From contig NC_063437.1 in the NCBI RefSeq assembly GCF_020379485.1, forward strand, positions 15,897,726 to 15,961,725: DNA of 64,000 bases. Direction: 5' to 3'. The DNA is from Brassica napus. Its lineage: Eukaryota > Streptophyta > Magnoliopsida > Brassicales > Brassicaceae. Of this stretch, positions 46,649 through 59,902 are shown in pieces; within the stretch, counting starts at the first letter, position 1; every line of letters begins with the position of its first letter. The translations under genes were made by a program, and so were the position numbers. The notes under the pieces were generated by a model, which was given only the letters and a program-made list of their open reading frames with translations, was not told the DNA's origin and made no database searches.

Positions 46649-47989
46649 ACAATCGAAGAAAGGAGCAAACGAACGAAGGTAGGTGAACTTACAATTAGAA
46701 AGGAACCGACGACGAGAGAGCGAAACGCAGCGTTTGACGTGGTATTTCTAATTGTGTAATATTTATTTTTAAAAAATGTGATTTCTTTTAAAAAAAGTTT
46801 TACAAAAGTTGATAGGTTTCGGGGCATAATAATTGGGTTAATTGCAGTGAGGATGGGAGTAAAATTGAGTTTGCAAAAGTGAGGCGGTAAATTTGTATGG
46901 TTCTGCATAGTTGAAAATAAATAAGTTTATCATGTGTTTATAATTGTTTAGTTATAAAGTAGCGACTAAATAAAATAAAAATGATCATTTTATAATATAT
47001 AGCTATAAAATAGTAAAATTAGAATATTATACTTAGAATATAAGATATATTAATTTGATATAACTAGTAATAAATTATTTGTATAATGTTTGTTTATTTT
47101 GAAAATTTTGGTTTATAATTAGTAATAAGTTATTTGTATAACATGAAATTGAGTATTTGAAACAAATATTTATGTTTTAGATATTTATATTTATTAACTA
47201 CATAAATATGTATTCCAAATACTCAATTTCATACTTAAATATGTATGTTAAATGCCCAGTGCCCAGTTAGATGTAAATACACATTTTCCCTTATGTGTTG
47301 CTTTTTTTTTTTAACTTATGCTATATCCGCAATGGCCGTATATATTTTTCAAAGTTTTGCTAATTAGAAAAACTTTTGAAATATAAATAAATTTTAAGAT
47401 AATAATTTAAATTAAAGTAATATATATATATCGAATTTTAATTTATTATATTAAAGTTTTTGGTTTAAATTTCCACCGTTTAATTTTTTTGGTAAAATAA
47501 CAGTTAAAACCCATTAATGGAAAGTATTTTCACCGCCTTTGAGATCTTTTCCTCAGTATTAATTTCCCTAGACGAAGCAATTCCAAAACCAAAAACATAA
47601 TAACACATATTCATTGCATGCTTTAATTACCAGAAAACGAATAAAAATCTCATTTACGTTCCAAAAACAAAGTACACACAAAAAGAACTTCTAGAAGAAA
47701 AAACGTATAAACACGTGTCTCTATACAGAGTGAGAACAGGACAAACAAAGCTGGACAGGGTTTTAAGTACCGTATAAACCCTCTACGAACACAAAACAGT
47801 TTCAAAAGTAAGGGTAATATTGTCATTTAGTTAGCCTTCAAATAATGTTGCCCCGGGGATCATGGACGCTTTATATTCAGCTTACACATATTTATCTAAC
47901 TGAATCACTCAAGAAAATAAATCACACAGACGTTTTTTAAGGAGAGAAACAAACCTCTCTCTCTCTCTCTCAGATCGGAGAAAAGAGCC
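46649..47989. other. intergenic, upstream of ABCG31
   Basis: AT-rich. A short inverted repeat lies at 47142-47172 and 47203-47233 (GAAATTGAGTATTTG and complement). Closer to the gene there is a G-box/ABRE-like ACACGTGTC at about 47711-47719, a TATA-like TTTATATTC near 47870, and a CT microsatellite at about 47955-47971 in the probable 5' untranslated region. Confidence 0.55.
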
Positions 47990-50900
47990 ATGGCGGCTGC
48001 GTGGAACGGGAGTGAGTATTTCGACATCGACGTTGAGACCGGTAGACAATCGTTCGCGCGGCCGTCGAACGCCGAGACTGTCGAGCAAGACGAAGAAGAT
48101 CTGAGATGGGCAGCCGTAGGAAGGTTACCGTCGCAGAGACAAGGGAGCCATCTATCGGTTCTGCGTCGGTCGCAAACGTCGCAGGCGCAGACTTCTGGCT
48201 ACGCAGACGGGAACGTCGTGCAGACCATTGACGTTAGGAAGCTTGATCGGTCTGATCGTGAGATGGTTGTTCGTCAGGCACTCGCCACTAGCGATCAGGA
48301 TAATTACAAGCTCCTCTCCGCCATTAAAGAACGTCTCGATAGGTTTGTTTCTATTTTTATAGGTTTGTTTTGATTATTGATATTCGATGGATCTTTGATA
48401 TAATCTTGGTGTTGTTTTATTTGTAGAGTTGGAATGGAAGTTCCCAAGATTGAAGTCCGGTTTGAGCATTTGAATGTTGAAGCTGATGTTCAAGCTGGTA
48501 CAAGAGCTTTACCTACTTTGGTTAACGTATCTCGTGATTTCATTGAGGTTTGTCTCCTCTTTTTTTGACTATCTTGTTCCACACGTAACCTTTTGTTTCT
48601 AATATTGTATCTCTTTGTTTGTGTTGTTGCAGCGTCTCTTAAGCAGCTTGAGGATAATGAAGACTAGAAAACACAAGCTAACAATCTTGAAAGATATCAG
48701 TGGGATTATCAAACCAGGAAGGTGAATGAAATACAATGTTTTGATTATTATAACTATGTAACACAAACACTAACAGTTTATATATTTTGCTGTTCTTGAA
48801 GGATGACTTTGCTACTAGGACCACCCGGTTCGGGGAAGTCGACTTTACTTCTTGCTCTCGCAGGGAAGCTTGATAAAAGTTTGAAGGTTAGTTAATTAAC
48901 CCGTGAAATTATCTAATATGCTCATATATATATCACATGTTTGATATCTCTTTTGTTAGTTTTCACATGTATCTTGAGATTTATCTTTTTATTTGTTATA
49001 AATTTATTTTTATTTTTACAGAAAACGGGTAACATCACTTACAATGGAGAGAATCTTGATGAGTTCCATGTTAAAAGGACTTCAGCATATATTAGTCAAA
49101 CAGATAATCACATTGCTGAACTCACTGTTCGTGAGACACTTGATTTTGCTGCGAGATGTCAGGGTGCAAGCGAAGGATTTGCAGGTTAGTATTTACACTT
49201 TACTATATTAACTTCTTAAATCGAAGTGTCCTCAAGTGTTTCTTGTTTACATTATAGGTTACATGAAAGATCTAACCCGATTAGAGAAAGAGAGGGGTAT
49301 ACATCCTTCTTCTGAAATTGATGCTTTCATGAAGGTTAGCATCATATACCTCCTAACTCCCTTTGATTAGTTTATAATTTATAAGCCATAATCACCAACA
49401 CTTTCTTCAAATTTCTTATAGGCTGCTTCTGTCAGTGGTAGTAAGCATAGCGTTTCCACGGATTATGTGCTTAGAGTGCTTGGTCTTGATGTATGTTCAG
49501 ATACAATGGTTGGTAATGATATGATGAGAGGTGTTTCAGGAGGTCAAAGGAAAAGAGTAACAACAGGTCTCTTTCACTGTCTTTAAACTTATCTATTCTC
49601 ACTTATCCATTAGTCTAACTTATAAACCTTGATGCAGGGGAGATGACTGTTGGGCCAAGAAAGACGTTGTTCATGGATGAAATATCTACTGGTCTTGATA
49701 GCTCAACAACTTTCCAGATTGTGAAATGTGTCAGAAACTTTGTCCATCTAATGGACGGAACCGTTCTCATGGCACTTCTTCAGCCTGCACCGGAAACATT
49801 TGATCTCTTTGACGACTTGATTCTTCTATCAGAAGGTTACATGGTGTATCAAGGTCCTCGACAAGATGTGGTGGGATTTTTCGAGTCTCTAGGATTCCGT
49901 CTCCCACCACGTAAAGGTGTTGCAGATTTTCTCCAAGAGGTATCATACATCCTAACCCTTTTCTTTGGTTATATTCATGACAAGATCTGAGATTTTGGAA
50001 ATTATAAACATTTTTAAAAAATTTTAATAAAAAAGAAATATTTTTTTTTTAATTTGAGAACCTATACTATGTAAAAAACTTCCTAAAACTTTGGAGGCCA
50101 AGGCCCTGGTTATATTGTTACATGGTAGTCCAAAAATCTATTAGTATTATAATGTTGTTATGCATGCAGGTGACGTCCAAAAAGGATCAAGCTCAGTACT
50201 GGGCAGATCCTTCTAAGCCTTATCAATTCATTCCTGTCTCGGACATAGCAGCTGCGTTCCGCAACTCGAATTACGGGCATGCTGCAGATTCCAAGCTTGC
50301 AACACCATTTAATAAGTCATCTGCGGATCCTTCAGCTTTGTGCCGAACACAGTTTGCCATATCAGGATGGGAGAACCTTAAAGTTTGCTTCGAACGAGAG
50401 ATACTATTGATCAACCGTCACAGGTTTCTTTACACGTTTAGGACATGTCAGGTATTATAATAACTCTACGTATTTTGATTTTCATTACATCTATTTGTTG
50501 CATAACTTCTATGTTTCTGACATGGAACATCTTGTATGAAGGTTGCATTTGTGGGATTTGTCACCGCCACGGTGTTTTTGAGAACTAGATTACACCCAAC
50601 AAACGAAGCATATGGAAACGAGTATCTGTCTTGCCTTTTCTTTGGCCTAGTACACATGATGTTCAATGGTTTCTCTGAACTGCCTCTCATGATATCGCGT
50701 CTCCCAGTTTTCTACAAGCAAAGGGATAACTCGTTTCATCCAGCTTGGTCCTGGTCTATTGCTAGCTGGATCTTGCGTGTGCCTTACTCTATCCTTGAAG
50801 CTGTTGTTTGGACTTGTGTAGTATACTACAGTGTGGGACTTGCTCCCTCAGCAGGCAGGTTGGTCATTTCTCTAGACATCCTTCTTTCGAATTTGTCTGA

Positions 50901-53900
50901 AAATAAAAACTTCTCTTTGTTCTTTTAGGTTTTTCCGATACATGTTACTCCTCTTCTCGGTGCATCAAATGGCTCTAGGTTTGTTTCGTATGCTGGCTTC
51001 TGTAGCAAGGGACATGGTCATTGCAAATACATTCGGATCTGCATCAATCTTGGCAGTGTTCTTGCTTGGTGGATTCGTTATTCCAAAAGGTTAGTTATTA
51101 CTACTTTACTTCATACATAATAAACTTGTTATACTAAAACCCTAGCATACTTTGACAGATGATATTAAACCCTGGTGGACTTGGGGTTTTTGGATATCAC
51201 CTTTATCCTATGGGCAACGTGCCATTGCGGTCAATGAATTCACAGCCACGAGGTGGATGCAGGTGTGCTCAATAATCTCATATCTAAGTTAATATAATAC
51301 TTAAGAGTATATACAAATGCTTAACAATAGACTTTTTCTTGCACATCAAGCAGCCATCAGCTATATCGAATACTACAATTGGATTCAACTTTCTCAAGCT
51401 ACGAAGTTTCCCAACAAATGACAACTGGTATTGGATTGGAGTTGGTGTACTCATTTGTTATGCACTTCTCTTCAACAACATTGTCACTCTCGCCTTGGCT
51501 TACCTTAACCGTGAGAGTCTTTATAATATTACTATTATCTAATGATCCATTCTTATATATATTATATATCACTGTAGCAATATTGTGAAGCTTTGTATTT
51601 TTTGTTCTTACTCTTGCAGCTCTAAAAAAGGCTCGAGCAGTTGTTTTAGAAGATCTGAATGAAGAAACCCAAACTGCTTCAGTATCAAATCCAAGACAAG
51701 GAAGAAGTGAGAAGAAAGGAATGATTCTTCCGTTCAAACCATTAACAATGACTTTCCACAACGTTAACTATTATGTTGACATGCTAAAGGTTTAATTCAC
51801 TTCCGTTGTATATATCAGCTCTTATACTATTTGGTTACATAATTATATTTTTGAAATGTCAGGAAATGCGTTCTCAAGGTGTACCAGAGACAAGACTACA
51901 ACTGTTATCAAACGTGAGTGGAGTCTTCTCCCCTGGCGTTCTTACAGCTTTGGTTGGATCAAGTGGTGCTGGAAAAACTACATTGATGGATGTTCTTGCG
52001 GGTCGAAAAACCGGTGGATATACGGAGGGAGATATCAGAATCTCTGGTTACCAAAAAGAACAACAAACATTTGCAAGAATCTCTGGATATGTTGAGCAAA
52101 ACGATATACATTCTCCACAAGTCACAGTTGAAGAGTCCCTTTGGTTCTCTGCTAGGCTTCGTCTTCCTAAAGAGATCAGCAAAGAAAAGAAAAAGGTAAG
52201 CATGAATGAGACTTTACATAGTTGTTTGTATCCCAAGTTAATTGATATTTGAATACTAATGATATGTTTTTGAGTTTTGTTAGGAATTTGTGGAAGAAGT
52301 TATGAGACTAGTGGAGCTTGATAGTCTGAGATATGCATTAGTAGGTTTACCTGGTACAACCGGACTGTCTACAGAACAGAGGAAACGTCTAACAATTGCT
52401 GTTGAGTTAGTTGCAAATCCATCGATAATTTTCATGGATGAACCAACATCTGGACTTGATGCAAGAGCAGCTGCAATTGTGATGAGAACGGTTAGGAACA
52501 CTGTTGACACTGGTAGAACAGTGGTTTGCACCATTCATCAACCCAGCATTGACATTTTTGAGGCTTTTGACGAGGTTTTGCCCTAAGTTTTCTTGGAACG
52601 CAAGAAATGTTATCAACCGGTGATCTTAACGTGTGTTCTTTTTGCTTACAGCTGCTTCTAATGAAACGAGGAGGACAGGTTATATATGGCGGGAAATTAG
52701 GTGAACACTCTCAGGTTATGGTAGACTACTTTCAGGTAAGTGTCTTGGCCTTCTCTACATAGTTGCTTGTCACCCAAGAAAACTATTATTTCAAACCCTA
52801 AACTTTCTACAGGGTATTAATGGAGTTCCTGGAATCTCAAGTGGCTACAACCCAGCAACTTGGATGCTTGAAGTAACCACGCTTGCTCTGGAGGAGAAAT
52901 TTAGCATGGATTTTGCAGATTTATACAAAAAATCTGAACAGTTTAGGTAACTATCACATTACCTACATTTTTCAATCTCTTTTAAAAATTATTATAATAA
53001 ACTGATCTTTAACCAATTACAGAGAAGTGGAGGCAAACATCAAGCAACTCAGTGTTCCACCAGAAGGCTCAGAGCCAATAAAGTTCGACTCAATATACTC
53101 ACAAAACCAACTCTCTCAGTTTCTACTCTGCCTCTGGAAACAGAACCTCGTCTACTGGAGAAGTCCAGAATACAATCTTGTGAGACTGATCTTCACAACA
53201 GTCGCTGCCATTATACTCGGCACGGTCTTCTGGGACATTGGTTCCAAGAGAACTTCCACACAAGATTTGGTCACTATAATGGGAGCACTTTACTCGGCTT
53301 GCTTGTTTCTTGGTGTTAGTAATGCTTCATCAGTACAACCGATCGTCTCGATCGAAAGGACGGTTTTCTATAGAGAGAAAGCGGCGGGAATGTATGGTCC
53401 AATCCCATATGCAGCAGCTCAAGGGCTTGTGGAGATACCTTACATTCTCACCCAAACCATTCTCTATGGCGTCATCACATACTTCACCATTGGTTTTGAA
53501 AGAACGTTGAGTAAGTTTGTTCTCTACTTGGTGTTCATGTTCCTCACTTTCACCTACTTCACCTTCTACGGCATGATGGCGGTTGGTCTCACCCCGAATC
53601 AGCACTTAGCTGCTGTGATCTCCTCTGCGTTTTACTCTCTATGGAATCTCCTATCTGGTTTCCTCGTCCAAAAACCTGTAAGTATATTCCACTCTATCAA
53701 GTGAAAATGTAGTTAAGATGGAGATATGAGTGATCAGTTGTGTATAATGTTGTTGTTGTTTCAGTTGATTCCAGTGTGGTGGATATGGTTCTATTACATA
53801 TGTCCAGTGGCGTGGACACTTCAAGGAGTGATCCTCTCACAGCTTGGTGACGTGGAGAGCATCATCAAGGAGCCAATGTTCCATGGCACGGTCAAGCAGT

Positions 53901-54031
53901 TTATTGAACAGTACTTTGGGTTTAAGCCAGATATGATAGGTGTATCGGCTGCAGTTCTTGTCGGATTTTGCGCTCTCTTCTTCTCTGGATTCGCACTTTC
54001 AGTCAAATTCCTCAATTTCCAGAGAAGATAG
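47990..54031 (+). CDS. ABCG31: Full-size ABCG/PDR transporter, ABCG31 (PDR3) orthologue, 20 exons
   Basis: Twenty exons join in frame with GT..AG introns to give 1429 residues and no internal stop: 47990-48342, 48427-48547, 48633-48721, 48802-48886, 49022-49184, 49258-49334, 49422-49566, 49638-49939, 50170-50451, 50542-50858, 50929-51089, 51159-51262, 51354-51510, 51620-51789, 51863-52195, 52284-52574, 52652-52735, 52813-52946, 53023-53677, 53765-54031. Layout is NBD-TMD-NBD-TMD. NBD1 has Walker A GPPGSGKS (194-201), signature VSGGQRKR (about 334-341) and Walker [15 protein letters not shown]2 has Walker A GSSGAGKT (874-881), the PDR-type signature LSTEQRKR and Walker [13 protein letters not shown]. 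The family pumps lipophilic compounds over the plasma membrane using ATP. Arabidopsis ABCG31 has been linked to pollen-coat steryl glycosides and to abscisic acid export from seed endosperm. Position next to F-box genes and near FAD3 supports orthology with At2g29940. Confidence 0.95.
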
Positions 54032-54670
54032 AAGACAAGAACAAAGGATATTTTGACTCTTTCTTATGTTAGCATCACTCACGTGACAAACTTTTCATGT
54101 TTTTGGCTCTTTCTCACATTTTAGTTAGCTTTCTTTTCTATTTTACCACTGATTTAGAGTTAGTTTTGTTGACATTGACGTAAAATAAACCTAAATATAT
54201 ATATAAAGAAACTGTTTTTCTCTGTTTAGAAATTTCTTTGCTTTTGTAATTTTTTGTTTAGTTGTTAAAAGCCTTGTCTCAAATACTATATGAGAAACGG
54301 CTAAAAAGAATCTCTGTCATCTTACTTACTCCACACGAAATTGTTTATATACAAGTTTAACCGATATGCTAAACCTAGATACACAATTTTATAATAAAGG
54401 AATGTAGATATGTTACTCTATGATTCTTACATGAGTCTCCCTAATAATACTATGTTTATTATGCCTTGCTTTCTTTGTTTATCTCTGCTCTTAGAACAAA
54501 CAACCTTGATTTGTTGGGTCTCCTTTAGAGGGACGTCGTTGTTTTTTTTGGCCAAGGAGACTTTTTTTTTTGAACTACCGGCTCAAGGAGACTTAACACA
54601 GCTAACAGAGTGTCTATGAATAGCAATGAGTGTAAAGTGATGTCTTTGCAAATGGTAGCCTCAAGAGCCC
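54032..54670. other. 3' flank of ABCG31
   Basis: Contains the ABCG31 3' untranslated region (AATAAA-like signal near 54184) and AT-rich intergenic DNA. No gene supported. Confidence 0.5.
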
Positions 54671-54985
54671 TAGCATCTCCAATGGGACACAAAAATTTAC
54701 TCTATATTTCACTCTAAAATAGAGTAACTCTATTATAGAGTTGAATTTGCTTCAATAGTTCACTCTATAATAGAGTAACTCTATTATAGAGTGAAATATA
54801 GAGTATTTTTGTTTTTTTACTCTATATTTGGAGTAAAAAAGCAACAATACTCTATATTTTACTCTATTATAGAGTAACTCTATTATAGAATAAACCATTG
54901 GAGCAAATTCAACTCTATAATAGAGTTACTCTATTTTAAAGTGAAATATAGAGTAAATTTTTGTGTCCCATTGGAGATGCTCTAA
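54671..54985. mobile_element. MITE with long terminal inverted repeats, TCTATTATAGAGT family
   Basis: The left end TAGCATCTCCAATGGGACAC and the right end (reverse complement GAGCATCTCCAATGGGACAC) begin near-perfect inverted repeats that run over 80 bp (ACTCTATATTTCAC, AGAGTAACTCTATTATAGAG, TTGAATTTGCT). The whole element can fold on itself. Each half contains smaller palindromes of ACTCTATTATAGAGT. No coding capacity. Two decayed relatives lie at 16980-17119 and 19605-19812. Confidence 0.92.
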
Positions 54986-55816
54986 GTGGTAGCCTCATTT
55001 GAGAATAGAATATGCTGTCTTGGTGTTTCCACTTTGTTAATATCTCTTGTGGAGGTTTTGAATATACAAATGTCAGAGCTGTTACTCTTATTTTATTTTT
55101 AATTTATTTTATCATTTTGTTGTATTGAGCGACCAACCTATAAGAGTACGATTATGATTTGGAGTCTGACACTCGTTTTCTCTCTTGCATCAAATAAAAC
55201 TAGGAATACAAATTTGAAAATACTGTATTGAAAGAACCAAAATCTCTATTAAAATCCAACATAGGACGAATGAAAATTTTCTAAAATTATGTAGGAACAG
55301 TTTTACGAGCAACACTAATAGTAATATCTTTATTATTATTTGGTCAAATGATACATACTAAAGGGTCAATTTGTAATTAAAAAAAAGAAACTAAAAAGAA
55401 CTTCAAAATCTTTTTAGATATATTTTTAGATTGTGCAAAAAAAAAAATATATTTTTTTTAGATATATCACAGTCATGCGCATCAGAAAGGCTTATATATA
55501 TTTGGGCCGTAAAGTATTGTCCATCACTTAAAAAAGCGACAACTCCGTGACATTATTGTTGTGCTGGGACCCAAAAACGGCGTGCATTTTGTCGACTCTC
55601 TCAGTCGAACTTTTTCTTTTGTCCCCACCAACAAAAAGTTTTTAAGACCTTTATTTATTGTAACTAAAAACATAAAGAAAACGAACAAAAACTTGATTTG
55701 TAATGTAAATACATTTAATTAAAAAAAGTTTCACGAGTACATTTAACTTAAAAACAACCAGAAATAAGTAAAAACCAAAGGACTGTTTTATTCCTAAATA
55801 GAGCTAGGAAGAAAGG
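54986..55816. other. intergenic between the MITE and FAD3
   Basis: AT-rich, with an A/T-run-rich stretch near 55380-55460. It probably includes the FAD3 3' untranslated region at its right end. No trace of the Arabidopsis genes that lie between ABCG31 and FAD3 (At2g29950 to At2g29970) was seen. Confidence 0.5.
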
Positions 55817-58806
55817 TTAGTTGATTTTGGATTTGTCAGAAGCATAAACGTAGAGATCTGGATCTGTCTCGTAGAAGACAATATCACCAGTGTCACTGAC
55901 GTAATGATCTTTCTTAATACTTGCCACCAAACTTTCCACCAAGTGGATCGGTATTGCTCCTGACGTCTTTGGTTCTCTGTAGTATCTTCCCAACACATGT
56001 TTAGCTGATTTCGTCTGTCGCATATCATTAATTAAGATCACTAATTTAGTAATTAATCACCCTTTAATTTTAATCAAATGAAACTAGAGAGAGAGCGAGA
56101 TCACTCACGGCATCAACCAAGTGATAGTGAGGGATTTGTGGGAAAAGATGATGGATCACGTGAGTTCCAATATCGTGATGAATGTTGTTGAAGATCCCGT
56201 AATCTCTATCAATAGTTGTTAATCCTCCACGTAAATAACTCCATTCCTATTATTGTACACAAAACATCAATAATTTAGATTAATCAAATACTAATCATTG
56301 TTGCTTCTTATAAATTAATGTTGATCTACTTACCTTGCCTCTGTACCAAGGCAACTTATCATCGTGACCATGATGATGCAAGTACGTGACAGCGTCCAAC
56401 CACATTACAAAGATCTGAAATTTTTCCAAAACTTTATGTCAAAAACAAATTATATTAGCAATGATATAATAATGAAATATATGAAACTTACAATGTAAGG
56501 AACACCATAGACTTTTAGAACTGTGACTGGACCAACGAGGAATGATAGATAAACAAGAGTGGCCAACATGATCGACCAGCAAGTAGTTGAAGTTGCAATA
56601 AGCTTTCTCTCGCTTGGGGCAAATAAACTACTGTATGGGTTATAATGTGACCCTTCTTTACCAGGACTTCTGTACCACTGTAGTCATCCCCAAACAAATT
56701 TAATTTATATTTAGTTAATACTCAAAATCTAAAAATTCAAAATTGTAATTATAATCAGGAAGAAAAATGAGGAATTAGGATTTACCAGATAGAGAGGGTA
56801 AGCGAGCATGGGGAGAGGGACAGTGTATCTGAGCATCCGTGTACTGTGGGACAAATTCTTGTATAATTTTTCTGGCAACTGGAATGCAAAATTAAGATTA
56901 AAATGTTAATTAATATTTAACAGTATGGTTATATATTCGAATTTATTCATTGCATGTGGTGTGTTTATAAGTTTTTTTCTTTTTATTAGTTCTACGTAAA
57001 CTACAAAACTGAAAAATACTAAGAAAAGTAAACGAATTTCGAGAAGAATCATTTTATGCCAATGGCTCGAATATAAGTGGCCCGTTGTTAAAGTTAACTA
57101 CAGTACCATAAACAATTTAAATCAGTTGTTTACTACAGCTAAACGACAAATCTGACAAGTGGTCGTCCAAGCCTCACACTGGAAAAAGGATTGATTAAAA
57201 TAAATACATAGAATTCTAAGAAAATTAAAATGAAAGAGTTTCAAAAAAAGAAAAAAAAAATATGAGAGGGGGATTACCGGAACCCAAGACTCGTCGTTTT
57301 CAACATGGCCATGGTTCTGGTGGTGTGTCCGATGGCTTATTCTCCTGCAACCACCCCCAATTATAAAATAAACTATTATTTTATTTTCATAAAAATGAAA
57401 TTGGAATTGTCAATAACATATCGTTTTCGAGGCAGATGCTAAGAATCTCACTCGTTTAACTACGTTATTCATTTTTTGAGCAACAAACAAATGTATCTAG
57501 GAAAATGATGCATGTTCGTAGATATTTCAAGCTGATGTATCCATTTAACAATAAAATAAGCCATTAAAACAAATATATATAAATATTATATTAAACTTAT
57601 ACATTAATTTATTCAAGGACATGTCATATGATAATAGCTAATTGGACCATAAATAGGCCCATAGCATTAAATAAAAGTTTGGTTCTTTTTTCTTCGATGC
57701 TAAAGATTTTGATGCTTTTAGTCACATGCATTATTTTACTATGAAAAATTAATATATTTTCAGTTATCAGATTACTGTTTGCTAACATGCACCAAGAATG
57801 ACAAGGAAAATGTAAGAAATACGAAAACAAGAATAAATTTGCATGAAAAAAGAAGTTAAAATAAATGACTTACCAACCATGGTATGGAACGAGAATGAAG
57901 GAATGAAGAATATGACCAACCGCAGTATTCAGAAGAGGAATGTCTGAGAAGCTCCCATGTCCACTGTATTATTCAAATGAAATTTTACATCATAAACACA
58001 TTTATCATTTATTGCACAATGTTAACTGAACTTTCCTCAATTCAAACGTTTCAACAAGGTAACAAAATAGAATATGACGTGTCACATGACTATATTTCAA
58101 AAATAGATTGGAACAACACACAATAATTAAAAGAACCAATAAACAGTAATTAAATTGTTACAGAAAACAATAAAATGTGTTTTATTGAAAATTTCAAACG
58201 TAGATCCATAAAATGCGGAAACAACAGTAATTATAGGAAAGAAAAAGATGTTTAGTTAGGAGTGTTACGACTGATGAAAAAGAACAAAAAAAAACAAAAG
58301 AATTAAAAATCTTAGATCCCCTTTTGCTTTTAAAATAGGCCAAATTGGGTGAATAATAATTAAATTTGAAAAAAGTAAACCTGAAGAGAATCAAATCTTG
58401 AAGTCAGTGAAAATCTCATATCGAACGTGCGGTCAAGAAATCAAAGACAATGCAAAAAACGAAAAAAAACATATAAACATATCAAAATTAAGAAGTTGAA
58501 AGAAAAATTAAATTACCAGTCGTGGCCGAGTACGAAGATAGCCCAGAAAAGGGTTCCTTGGGCAGCCCAATAAAGAGGCCAGAAGAACCAGCTATCAAAA
58601 TACACGGCGGCGACGGCAAGAGCCACGACGGCGCAAATGTCTCTGGCAACGTAGCTCATGGATCTCAAAGGACTCTTTACCCAACAATGCTTAGGAATCG
58701 CCGCCCTTATATCTCCGATCTTGAACGGTGGTTGTGCGCTCGGATCAAACCTTTCGTCCATGGAAACTCCGTTCGGATTGCTACGCTGGTCCATAGCGAC
58801 AACCAT
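55817..58806 (-). CDS. FAD3: Omega-3 fatty acid desaturase, endoplasmic reticulum (FAD3), 8 exons
   Basis: Eight exons join in frame (58806-58517, 57963-57874, 57344-57278, 56878-56786, 56677-56492, 56414-56334, 56246-56109, 56014-55817) to give 380 residues, the usual FAD3 length. The three histidine boxes that bind the di-iron centre are complete: HDCGH 95-99 (split across exon 1/2), HRTHH 131-135 and HVIHH 298-302. Hydrophobic membrane segments follow residue 55. The C-terminus is KSKIN, a lysine-containing tail in line with endoplasmic reticulum retention. The enzyme turns linoleic into alpha-linolenic acid on phospholipids, and so sets seed-oil 18:3 content. No stop or splice defect is visible, so this copy looks functional. 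Start MVVAMDQRS matches known Brassica FAD3 starts; a second ATG follows at codon 5. Confidence 0.97.
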
Positions 58807-58925
58807 CGCCGGAGAAAGAGAGAGAGCTTTGAGGGATGTTTCTCTCTCTCTCTAAAACTGTGTGGGCTCTGAGTGAAATGTGGTGAAGAAAGGGTCTGAT
58901 GCACTTTGTTGGGGTATGTGTGGTT

Positions 58926-58937
58926 TGTTTATATAGA
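58926..58937 (-). promoter_or_regulatory. FAD3: TATA box of FAD3
   Basis: CTATATAAACA read on the minus strand, about 125 bp before the start codon. A GA microsatellite (CT on the plus strand, about 58842-58853) lies between it and the ATG in the probable 5' untranslated region. Confidence 0.65.
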
Positions 58938-59902
58938 GGGAGAAGATGTGTAGACACCAAACTGTTTTCTATTTTTCTTAATTTAAGAAACTTATTTATT
59001 TCTTTCAAGAATAAAAAGTGTATTTTTGCGGTAACCTGTGCGCAATGTATCTTTGTTACGTCGTTCATTTCGATGAAAACTAAGTTATTAGAGAAATGTG
59101 TTACAAAAAAAAAGCAATGCTATAAAATTTCCAGAAGATTAAAAATTGCGTTATTAAGTATAAGGATTATACCAAATTGTATTATTTTCCTTAGAAATAA
59201 GGATTATACCAAATGAATTGTTAATGTTTCGTACTTTTACTGGATATTTATGCACTGAAATGGTAGTCCTTTTTGGGACTTAAACCACTTGTATGATTTT
59301 TACAATTTAGCAAAAGAAAAATACATGTAGTCGAAAATATTTTTTTAGTCTTCAATATATAGTTTTTTGCTAAAATTTCCTCGATTATGTATTAATCATA
59401 AAAAACGATCTATATCGATATCATATAGACAGTAGATATGACAACATTTATATGGATTTAAAAAAACGTATTAATGTGAGGGAAAATAGTTGCCACATCA
59501 CTGTGATGTATTTGACTTAAGAAACAGACTTCCATCAGTTTATTTATTTGAGACGACTTGATTAAATTGGCGGTCTATACAATAGTACAATGTATAGGTA
59601 ACTTTAACTTTAACCAATCAAATTTAATAGTAGTTATATTTTATAGTTGGTTGAATAATTTTTAATTTATAATTTTAATAATATATTTTAGATAAAAAAT
59701 ATTTTTTTAATAAACGTGTTTTATCTATAGAATATCTTATATTTAGAAACAGAGAGAGTATAACATATGTATATGAGAATCAGTTGGATTTAACAAATTC
59801 ACTAGATCCGGAAATAACACCACCAAAATAGAACAAGATCAAAACATGATGTAGGGTTTGAATGAATTGCTTAAAAATGGTATAATATTCCAATTATGTT
59901 TA
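58938..59902. other. FAD3 promoter region and intergenic DNA
   Basis: AT-rich upstream sequence of FAD3. GGATTATACCAAAT occurs twice (about 59162 and 59200). No gene supported. Confidence 0.5.
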
